Shown here in pieces: positions 23,610-30,078 of a stretch of DNA of 64,000 nt; positions within the stretch are counted from its first letter, which is position 1; the number at the start of each line of letters is the position of its first letter. This stretch comes from Lachnospiraceae bacterium AB2028 (GTDB taxonomy: Bacteria > Bacillota > Clostridia > Lachnospirales > Lachnospiraceae): contig JHYJ01000011.1 in assembly GCA_000621425.1 (NCBI GenBank), positions 1 through 64,000 on the forward strand, read 5' to 3'. A program made the position numbers and the translations under genes. The notes under the pieces were generated by a model that saw only the letters and a program-made list of their open reading frames with translations, ran no database searches and was not told where the DNA came from.

Positions 23610-24689
23610 TTATTCCAATAACCCTTTCTCAATCTCTTCAATTGTAGGCATAGAGCTTTTGAAGTTTTCTGGTATCACATTGCTCAATTCGTATTCGGAA
23701 ATACCAATCGGTGCTTTCATACTATTTACAGCGTATTGTGCCAGAATGTTATCCTTCCCTTTACAAATCAAAAGCCCAACCGTTTGATTATCACCATCTC
23801 CTCTGAGAATACCATCTACCGCCGAAATATAGGTTCCAAGCTGCCCCATGTCTCCGGGTTCAAAATCTCTTGTCTTTACTTCTATGACAACATAACAATG
23901 GTTATTTATATTGTAAAACAGCAAATCAATGAATTGCTCTGTACTGCCTACTTCAAGACGATATTCCCTTCCTACAAAGGCAAATCCCATTCCAAGCTCT
24001 AACATGAACTTCTGAACATTTCCCATCAATGCATCTTTAAGTTCCTTTTCGTCATATCCTTCCCTGAGCGTAAGAAAATCAAAGTTATAAGGATCCTTTG
24101 TCATTGCCTGTGCAAGATCGCTGTGCGGTTTAGGTAAAGACACGGAAAAATTAGAAATTGCTTTCCCCTCTCTGTCATATAAGCTTGTATCCAGGAAATT
24201 CATAAGAACTGCCCTTGACCAATTGTTTTCCAGTGTCTTTTTTACAAAGAAATATGCCTTCTCGGTATCGCCCTTGCATTTATCAATTATCAGCTTATTA
24301 TGTCCCCAAGGAATACAGAAGATAGCCTGTTCGGAATTTACCCCAGCCTGGGGTAAATTTTCCTCAGCAAATTCTCCCCCACCTTGGGGTAAATTTATCG
24401 CCGTCGGATAAAGTTCATAAAACCATCTCATATAATGGAGATTTGTTACCGAAAATGACTTCACATCCGGCAATTCTTTCTGCAGATCAAGGCTCAAGTT
24501 CTTAACGAACGCTTTTCCGTAATCATGCTTCCTCTCCCTTGTTGAAATATCATGACCAAGCCGCCAATAGAATCTAAGCATTTCATCATTTACTTTAACA
24601 GCCGCTTTTAACTGGCTCTGACGAAACATTTTGCTGATGTCACTAATCCACTTAGCATATTCCCCGTCTATTTTTATAAGTTCGCTCAT
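23610..24689 (-). CDS. DUF1016 (YhcG/PDDEXK) nuclease-family protein
   Basis: 359 residues from the ATG at 24689, which has an AGAGGA site; the frame extends to 24767. The N-terminal DUF1016 helix-rich domain (about 10-160) has FYWRLGHDISTRERK, GKAFVKNLS and FSVTNLHYMRWFY. The C-terminal PD-(D/E)xK domain has EQFIDLLFYN, VVIEVKTRDFEPGDMGQL and TVGLLICKGKDN, so the catalytic Asp, the Glu-x-Lys and the Gln are present. Such proteins are frequent on mobile elements and beside restriction genes, and their role is not settled. Between the domains, NLPQGGGEFAEENLPQAGVN is a short tandem repeat coded by palindromic DNA (see findings). The gene sits between rep and pcfB as apparent cargo. Confidence 0.9.
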   Translation of the reverse strand: MSELIKIDGEYAKWISDISKMFRQSQLKAAVKVNDEMLRFYWRLGHDISTRERKHDYGKAFVKNLSLDLQKELPDVKSFSVTNLHYMRWFYELYPTAINLPQGGGEFAEENLPQAGVNSEQAIFCIPWGHNKLIIDKCKGDTEKAYFFVKKTLENNWSRAVLMNFLDTSLYDREGKAISNFSVSLPKPHSDLAQAMTKDPYNFDFLTLREGYDEKELKDALMGNVQKFMLELGMGFAFVGREYRLEVGSTEQFIDLLFYNINNHCYVVIEVKTRDFEPGDMGQLGTYISAVDGILRGDGDNQTVGLLICKGKDNILAQYAVNSMKAPIGISEYELSNVIPENFKSSMPTIEEIEKGLLE

Positions 24690-24716
24690 ATAATTCCTCT
24701 CTATACTCCCAAAATC

Positions 24717-24803
24717 ATACTTTAAATCCCTTGGGGTAAATTTATGTTTAAAGTCTACATAAAGCACCTTTAATGTCTACTTTCAAAGTATACTTTATAT
24801 CCC
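24717..24803. repeat. Pair of direct repeats upstream of the DUF1016 gene
   Basis: ATACTTTAAATCCC (24717-24730) and ATACTTTATATCCC (24790-24803) match at 13 of 14 bases, 73 bases apart. They lie in the leader or promoter region of the nuclease gene and could be regulator sites. Confidence 0.55.
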
Positions 24804-24814
24804 ACTCATAATAT

Positions 24815-24863
24815 AACCGAAAGCTAATCTTGCTTTGTACCGCAATAATTATAAGTTTTTTTC
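24815..24863. repeat. Dispersed repeat, copy 2 of about 50 bp
   Basis: Contains AAAGCTAATCTTGCT, then after eight bases CAATAATTATAAGTT and a T-run, matching the copy at 17446-17495 with a one-base length difference. It lies just below the stop of the replication gene (24868). Confidence 0.7.
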
Positions 24864-24867
24864 TATG

Positions 24868-26271
24868 CTACTTACAATACTTTTCGATTTTCTCCCCGAC
24901 ACCTAACTTTTGGACATTATGTCCAGAAGTTGATATTTCGCTCTCAGTTTTCATGCTTCGGTCATGGTGTACCATCTGCTCGAAATACTGGTCGTATGTC
25001 ACCGGTGCGTTATACAGGCATGTCAGCATGTAGCTCCGGATATTCTTTATGCCGTTCCTGTTGTCCAGCTTTTCAAGACAGCTCCTGACATACTCGATAT
25101 GGAACGCATTCAGGCTCCACAGCCTGTCCTTAACGACATTTACAGGCATCATTGCTCCGCCTACGGATATGTCACCCTTATGCCTTCCGCAAACCACATC
25201 ACAGACTAATTCAACCAGAACCCTGTATGAATCACGCTTGGATCCGGTTTCATGGACCATATGCCAGGAATACTCCGTGTTTTCAAGTATCTGTTCCCTC
25301 AGTTCTTCAGGCGTATAAAGCAGGTCGAATACCCATTCCGATCCTTCATTCCTTCCGTCCCTGAATACAAGTCCGTTTACGATGTCTTCGGGAGATCGAT
25401 TGATAGGATTGGATTTATCATTCCCTGCAGTATTCTCTGGTGTAATCTGTGATGTAATCTCTGTAGTATTCTCTGTATATGTGTGGCCATCCGGCGTAAC
25501 ACGTGTTACAAAATTCTGTGGGGGTATGTTACATTCTTTTGTGGGGGGGGTTACATTATTTTGTAACACCCCTTGCATTGTTTTGTCATACCCCATACAT
25601 TCTTTTGTACCACCCCCTATGAAAGCCTTGTTCTTAGCGGTTTCCAGCGTTTCGTACCAGCTTGTGCGTCCGTCCGTTTTCTCCGACTTCTGGACATTAT
25701 GTCCAAAAGTTGCGTCCTTTTCCTTAACTCCGCCTTCTGTGCCTTCAGGGGGTGTTACATTATTTTGTAACACATCTGTACTATTTTGATCACTCATGTC
25801 AGTTTTCTGGACACTGATTTCAGGTTTTACTTCCTCCCTGGGATGTGTGATTTCTATAAGCCTGTCCGCATTAAGTGCTATGAACATGACATTCGGCACC
25901 TTCATTTCATTGCTTAACGTTATGGTCCTGAACTCCCTCCGGATAAGTCCCATATCCTCAAGGTGCTTTAACGCGGCCCTTACGCTCCTGTCAGACTCGC
26001 CATAAAAATCCGCATACTGGTCGTAGGTTTTCTGCAGCATGTCGCTCTTAAAGCGTTTCTGCAGACCTATAATGTTTCCGGTTGCCTCATCCCTGATTTC
26101 AACCGGGCGATACCAGTACACGATATCCGCCAGAAGCGATATGGCAAGATGATTGGGCTTTCCGTTTTCCCTTACGATCTTTTTATACCAGATATGCGGA
26201 ATCACATTTCCGGTAAGGTTAACGGTATGCATCTTGTCCACCGTTTCATTTCCGCTTGTCAGCTGATACAT
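24868..26271 (-). CDS. Replication initiator-like protein (winged helix + DUF6017 C-terminal domain)
   Basis: 467 residues. The N-terminal winged-helix region (about 15-140) has NVIPHIWYKKI, HLAISLLADIVYWYRP, SDRSVRAALKHLEDMGLIRREF and NVMFIALNADRLIEI. A long variable linker (about 145-300) holds repeated LQNNVTPP and GHNVQK segments. The C-terminal domain (about 330-440) matches DUF6017: YSWHMVHETGSKRDSYR, MPVNVVKDRLWSLNAFHIEYV and RSYMLTCLYNAPVTYDQYFEQ. Such proteins serve as replication initiators of Firmicute conjugative elements and plasmids. The linker DNA carries tandem 22-bp iterons, a likely origin. GGAGG precedes the ATG, which abuts the parB stop. Confidence 0.85.
   Translation of the reverse strand: MYQLTSGNETVDKMHTVNLTGNVIPHIWYKKIVRENGKPNHLAISLLADIVYWYRPVEIRDEATGNIIGLQKRFKSDMLQKTYDQYADFYGESDRSVRAALKHLEDMGLIRREFRTITLSNEMKVPNVMFIALNADRLIEITHPREEVKPEISVQKTDMSDQNSTDVLQNNVTPPEGTEGGVKEKDATFGHNVQKSEKTDGRTSWYETLETAKNKAFIGGGTKECMGYDKTMQGVLQNNVTPPTKECNIPPQNFVTRVTPDGHTYTENTTEITSQITPENTAGNDKSNPINRSPEDIVNGLVFRDGRNEGSEWVFDLLYTPEELREQILENTEYSWHMVHETGSKRDSYRVLVELVCDVVCGRHKGDISVGGAMMPVNVVKDRLWSLNAFHIEYVRSCLEKLDNRNGIKNIRSYMLTCLYNAPVTYDQYFEQMVHHDRSMKTESEISTSGHNVQKLGVGEKIEKYCK
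25496..25509. repeat. Perfect 14-bp palindrome beside the iterons
   Basis: GTAACACGTGTTAC is a perfect palindrome directly adjoining the first iteron, whose TTACA start it overlaps. Its half-site GTTAC is the same sequence that starts the iterons, so the same protein may bind it. Confidence 0.7.
25506..25616. repeat. Five tandem 22-bp iterons inside the rep gene, likely replication origin
   Basis: TTACATTCTTTTGT at 25529, TTACATTATTTTGT at 25551, TTGCATTGTTTTGT at 25573 and ATACATTCTTTTGT at 25595 start exactly 22 bases apart. A weaker first copy (TTACAAAATTCTGT, 25506) is 23 bases before. Each is followed by a C- or G-rich block. A spacing of 22 is two helical turns and not a multiple of three, so the repeats are kept at DNA level, not for the protein. 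A further perfect palindromic copy (GTTACA-N6-TGTAAC) lies at 25754-25771. Confidence 0.82.
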
Positions 26272-27138
26272 TTATATTCCTCCGCCTGCTTTCCATTCAT
26301 CGAGTAGTTTGTATATCGTATTCTCGATTTCTTCTTCCGTTACGCTTTCATCAAAATACTGGCTCAGCCTGTCTGCTTTCATGGTGAACTTCCTTGCTTT
26401 AGGCTTTTCTTCTGAAAGTATTAGTTCCACCATCGCATAGGATAATTCCTTTTTCTGTGAGTACTGCTTAAGCTTCGCCGTCTGTTCGGGAGATATGCCA
26501 GTACTTCCAGCCCTTATATGCCGCAGCACCCACTCCTGTTCCTTGTCCGTCAAAAATGAAATGTCTATGCCGCAGACTATGCTTATCTTCTTTTCATCCA
26601 CCAGCTTCAGCAGTTCATCGGACAGGCGAGAAAGCCATACATACCTCTGGACTGTCTTTCCGCTCTCGCCGGCACTTTCGCCCATTTCTTCCAGCGTGGT
26701 TCCGCCTTCCCTGCTTCCCTGGTGTTTCATTGCCTCGTACTTCATGCTATATGCCTTCGCCTTTTCGCTTGGAAGCACTTCCTCACGCTGGAGATTGGCA
26801 TCCACCATCTGGATTACGGCTTCATCATCATCAAGCACCTTTATAAACGCTGGCATTGATTCAAGCCCTGCCAGTTCACATGCCCTCTTACGTCTGTGGC
26901 CGGATATGATCTCATATCCTCCTTCCGCTCTCGGTCGAACCGTTCCTGCGGTCAATACACCGTTCTGCCTTATGCTTTCTACTAGCTCTGCCAGGCGTTC
27001 ATCTTCAGCCACATGAAAAGGATGCCCCTTAAACTCATGAAGGTCTTCAAGCGGTATTTCTGTTATGGCTATATCATCACCGCTTACTATGTCTGCATAA
27101 GAATTGTATTTTAGTTTTCCAACAATGCTCTTACTCAT
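26272..27138 (-). CDS. parB: ParB/RepB/Spo0J-family partition protein
   Basis: 288 residues. The ParB N-terminal domain has ITEIPLEDLHEFKGHPF, ELVESIRQNGVL, and the CTPase signature pieces YEIISGHRRKRACELAG and DANLQREEVLPSEKAKAY. A helix-turn-helix follows (TTLEEMGESAGESGKTVQRY). It would bind a centromere-like site and, with ParA, segregate or stabilise the element. The stop is immediately before the rep start, and it overlaps parA by eight bases. Plasmid or conjugative-element type is inferred from the rep and coupling-protein neighbours; chromosomal Spo0J would sit near the origin. The start is inside the end of parA. Confidence 0.93.
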   Translation of the reverse strand: MSKSIVGKLKYNSYADIVSGDDIAITEIPLEDLHEFKGHPFHVAEDERLAELVESIRQNGVLTAGTVRPRAEGGYEIISGHRRKRACELAGLESMPAFIKVLDDDEAVIQMVDANLQREEVLPSEKAKAYSMKYEAMKHQGSREGGTTLEEMGESAGESGKTVQRYVWLSRLSDELLKLVDEKKISIVCGIDISFLTDKEQEWVLRHIRAGSTGISPEQTAKLKQYSQKKELSYAMVELILSEEKPKARKFTMKADRLSQYFDESVTEEEIENTIYKLLDEWKAGGGI

Positions 27139-27913
27139 AATTCAGCACCTCCCTCGTAAGTGCCGCATATGCCATTGCGGCTTTCCCATTAGGATCATGC
27201 CTGAATATGCTCTCGCCCAGAGCGGCTGACTCTGCAACCCTTACAGACCTTGGTATCTTAGTATCAAATATCCTTACATTCCCGATATAAGCATCCCTGA
27301 TCTGTTTTTCCACTTCCTTTGAAAGCAATGTGCGGTCATCCACCATCGTAAAGAAGATTCCACCGATCTTAAGTTTCTTATTTAGACGCCGCTGAACAAG
27401 TCTTATGCCCATGACCGTCTGCTCTATGTCTGTTCCGGGAAGGTATTCACTAAGCACCGGTATCAATACGTAATCGGATGCAGCCAGCACATTTACCGAA
27501 AGGGCAACATGTGCCGGTTTGCTATCGAGCAATATATAGTCATAATCATCCTTCAGGCACTCCACAAGATCCTTTAAAACAGTGTCACTGCCTGGAATAC
27601 TGCCAAGGTCCTTATCCAACACTGACAGTCTGCTGTTTGCCGGCAGGAAGTCCACCCCTTCATCATGGGTAAGAATTCCTTCCCTTGGATCCGCATCATC
27701 TCCGTTTGCAACCGCTACCATCGCCCTTGCTATGGTATAGTCAAGCGTTTCAGGATCCTCCACTCCCAATGACTTGCTTAAATCCCCTTGTCCATCCACA
27801 TCCAGCAGAAGGACTCTCCTTCCGCTATATGCCAACCCTATTCCTATATTTACAGCACTTGTTGTCTTCCCAACTCCGCCTTTTGAGCAGGAGACGGCTA
27901 TCACTTTACACAT
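27131..27913 (-). CDS. parA: ParA-family partition ATPase
   Basis: 260 residues. The deviant Walker A reads CSKGGVGKTTSAVN (about 9-22), then VLLLDVDGQGDLSKSLG (Walker A' region), LLDSKPAHVALSVN (Walker B region) and PVLSEYLPGTDIEQTVMG. It is the ATPase that moves ParB-bound DNA, and small ParA proteins often repress their own operon. It lacks a long N-terminal DNA-binding extension. It overlaps parB by eight bases downstream and the small basic protein by eight bases upstream, forming a tight operon (small protein, parA, parB, rep). Confidence 0.94.
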   Translation of the reverse strand: MCKVIAVSCSKGGVGKTTSAVNIGIGLAYSGRRVLLLDVDGQGDLSKSLGVEDPETLDYTIARAMVAVANGDDADPREGILTHDEGVDFLPANSRLSVLDKDLGSIPGSDTVLKDLVECLKDDYDYILLDSKPAHVALSVNVLAASDYVLIPVLSEYLPGTDIEQTVMGIRLVQRRLNKKLKIGGIFFTMVDDRTLLSKEVEKQIRDAYIGNVRIFDTKIPRSVRVAESAALGESIFRHDPNGKAAMAYAALTREVLNYE

Positions 27914-28136
27914 ATATCATTCCTCCATCGGTGTGTTTATATTTCTTTTTCCGCTTTCTATCCAAAGCTTTCTGCGGTATGTGGTCTAATTCAATGTACA
28001 TCCGGAAATACTTATTAGTTCCCTTCATCGGTAATGGTTCCGATATCCTTATCACATGGAATACGTCATACCGCTCGATTATCTTTCTAAACCACTTAAG
28101 GTCATTCTTGGTTCCCATTGCTCTGAGTTTAAGCAT
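27906..28136 (-). CDS. Small basic protein at the head of the par operon
   Basis: 76 residues from the ATG at 28136, chosen because AAGGAGG lies just upstream; the frame extends to 28181. It starts MLKLRAMGTKNDLKWFRKII and has a short beta-helix pattern reminiscent of DUF3970-like small proteins, though I am not certain. The C-terminus is very basic (QKALDRKRKKKYKHTDGG), which suggests nucleic acid contact. Its stop overlaps the parA start by eight bases, so it belongs to that operon. Confidence 0.65.
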   Translation of the reverse strand: MLKLRAMGTKNDLKWFRKIIERYDVFHVIRISEPLPMKGTNKYFRMYIELDHIPQKALDRKRKKKYKHTDGGMIYV

Positions 28137-28240
28137 TCTTTCCTCCTTGACCGGATTATCCCGGTTCCATTCCTTTTCCAAGGGCCAGCACGCCCTTCAT
28201 ATACTTTTTGTTGCACCTGCCTTATCGCTGTAATCCTCAT
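28079..28240 (-). CDS. Possible 53-residue leader ORF of the par operon
   Basis: An ATG at 28240 has AAGGAGG nine bases upstream and opens a frame starting MRITAIRQVQQK, basic and Arg-rich, that runs over the start of the next gene in another frame. The strong ribosome site is the main argument. The overlap with the better-supported downstream gene and odd composition argue against. It could be a translated leader that regulates the next gene. Confidence 0.3.
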   Translation of the reverse strand: MRITAIRQVQQKVYEGRAGPWKRNGTGIIRSRRKECLNSEQWEPRMTLSGLER

Positions 28241-28510
28241 GTTTACTGACCTCCTTCCTGCTTTTGTTGCATTAAGCTTTTGCAATCCCCATTTTCACTG
28301 GTTACTGCAACAAATCTCACATTTTTACCAAAGCATCACATTTTTGTAGCCAACTGATTCCATAAAAATAGGGATATCCCAGCATTTTACTGAAATATCC
28401 CTCTATGGAAATGGGTACATTTCCTACGGATTCATATGGTCCAAATAACCCATTTTCCTAATTATTAGGTATTATTTGGTAAAAATCTGTTGCAGTAGTG
28501 TTGCACCTGC
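28210..28510. repeat. Cluster of five GTTGCA hexamers upstream of the par operon
   Basis: GTTGCA or its complement occurs at 28210, 28266, 28306 (reverse), 28489 and 28500. Two of them extend to GTTGCACCTGC (28210 and 28500). The last two are 11 bases apart, about one helical turn. Position at the head of small protein-parA-parB-rep suggests partition-site or autorepressor binding. Confidence 0.6.
28362..28401 (-). terminator. Terminator below hemZ
   Basis: On the minus strand GGGATAT (28395-28401) pairs with ATATCCC (28371-28377), followed by a T-rich TATTTTTAT. It lies about 160 bases below the hemZ stop and separates the core genes from the conjugative-element remnant. Confidence 0.62.
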
Positions 28511-28557
28511 ATAGATATTTAACAACAAATCAAGTCAGATTGCCCTCATGATACTGA

Positions 28558-30057
28558 TTACTTCCCTTCCCCAAACAGCTTTTTCTTCCGCTCCACCATA
28601 GCCTCTAAGTCCGATAAATACAGGCTTACGTCCTTGTGGGTGTCGCACCTCTCGATCAGTCCTGAGCCGTCCTTGTGGACCCTCTTGCTCACGGTACCGA
28701 CGCCGATAGCCACTATGGACTGCACTTCCTCCATGATAAGGATGTTATAGAGACCGTACTTTCCTTCAAGGGCAAAGCCGGTATTCTCAAGGCTTCCCGC
28801 CATATTCTTCTGGCGGTAGAGATAGTAGGGTTTCATCCCCAGTGACGCTGCGGTCTCATTTGCCTTAAGCATAGCCTTGTCTGCATCCAGTCCAGTTATG
28901 GCACCGTGCTCGGCGATCCATTGTTTCATCCGAGACGCACGCTTTACTGCTAAGGAATGAGCCGTAATGCTGTCAGGCCTGAATGCTGCCACTTCATCAA
29001 AACTTCTCTCCACATCGGAAAGTGTCTCCCCCGGAAGCCCCAGTATCATGTCCATATTTATATTGTCAAAGCCTGCGTCACGAGCCTCGCCAAAGGCACG
29101 CCTTATGTCATCCGTTGTGTGCCGCCTTCCTATGAGCTTTAATGTTTCTTCCTTCATGGTCTGGGGATTTACGGATATCCTTGTCACGCCGTGTTTCTTC
29201 ATCACTTTAAGTTTCCCCGGGGTGATGGAATCCGGCCGGCCTGCTTCCACTGTGAATTCCTTAAGTGACTTAATATCCACGCACGCGCCGATATACTGCA
29301 GCAGCAGTTCCAAATTCTGTTCATCAAGGGATGTGGGAGTACCGCCGCCAACATATACGGTATCCGGTTCCTTGCCATTCATATAAATGCGCATCTGCTC
29401 CATTTCATATTTCAGCGCATCCAGGTATGACCTCACTCGGTCTGAATATGCATCAATTGGAAATGCGGTAAAAGAGCAGTACAGGCATCTCGAAGGACAG
29501 AAAGGTATGCCGATGTACAGGCTGTATCCGTCTTCATTTACAAAAGGCTTTAATATACTGCTTTCAAGGGTTGCGATCTCTATTCCGAGTTCCGCTTTTT
29601 TTCCGGACACCCTGTACTTGTCATATAAGTCTTTTTCTACCTGACTTCTGACATCATACGCCGTCACACCGGAATCCTCCGCCTCATTAAGCATTCCCAT
29701 TATAAGTTTCGTGGGCCTCACACCTGTGAGAGCTCCCCAGGGAAGAGTACGTCCTGTATATTCGGAAAGCGAATCATAGAGAAAGAGCTTCCACTGTTTT
29801 TTCACAGCAGCCGGCTCCTTTTCAGAAGACTCAAACTCATAACACATATTCCCGGAAAGCATATCGCCTGCCAGAAAACGGAGGAAACCCTTATTCTTTT
29901 TTTCAGGCGTCAACGATGCATATATGATATCGCTGTCAGTATCTGCGAGGTCAGAATCTTCTATGACAACCTTCAGTCCGCACTCCGGATAAAAGGATGT
30001 AACCAATGCATAGATATCATATTCGTTCTCTTCCCTGTTTATCTTTAATGTAAGCAT
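28558..30057 (-). CDS. hemZ: HemZ-like radical SAM coproporphyrinogen dehydrogenase
   Basis: 499 residues. After an N-terminal extension of about 165 residues with LPWGALTGVRPTKL, the radical SAM core holds GIPFCPSRCLYCSF (the CxxxCxxC iron-sulfur site), VYVGGGTPTSL, TVEAGRPDSIT and DMILGLPGETL. The long extension and the GVRPTK motif mark the HemZ subgroup rather than HemN. The proposed reaction is oxygen-independent decarboxylation of coproporphyrinogen III; HemZ activity is less certain than HemN. The gene lies 21 bases after the 1320-residue protein gene. It adjoins the mobile region but looks intact. Confidence 0.9.
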   Translation of the reverse strand: MLTLKINREENEYDIYALVTSFYPECGLKVVIEDSDLADTDSDIIYASLTPEKKNKGFLRFLAGDMLSGNMCYEFESSEKEPAAVKKQWKLFLYDSLSEYTGRTLPWGALTGVRPTKLIMGMLNEAEDSGVTAYDVRSQVEKDLYDKYRVSGKKAELGIEIATLESSILKPFVNEDGYSLYIGIPFCPSRCLYCSFTAFPIDAYSDRVRSYLDALKYEMEQMRIYMNGKEPDTVYVGGGTPTSLDEQNLELLLQYIGACVDIKSLKEFTVEAGRPDSITPGKLKVMKKHGVTRISVNPQTMKEETLKLIGRRHTTDDIRRAFGEARDAGFDNINMDMILGLPGETLSDVERSFDEVAAFRPDSITAHSLAVKRASRMKQWIAEHGAITGLDADKAMLKANETAASLGMKPYYLYRQKNMAGSLENTGFALEGKYGLYNILIMEEVQSIVAIGVGTVSKRVHKDGSGLIERCDTHKDVSLYLSDLEAMVERKKKLFGEGK

Positions 30058-30078
30058 ATAACAATCTACTTCCGATTC

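Noticed and set aside
25506-25616. 22-bp repeats considered as a protein repeat
   Set aside because: The period is not a multiple of three, so the encoded peptides differ from copy to copy.
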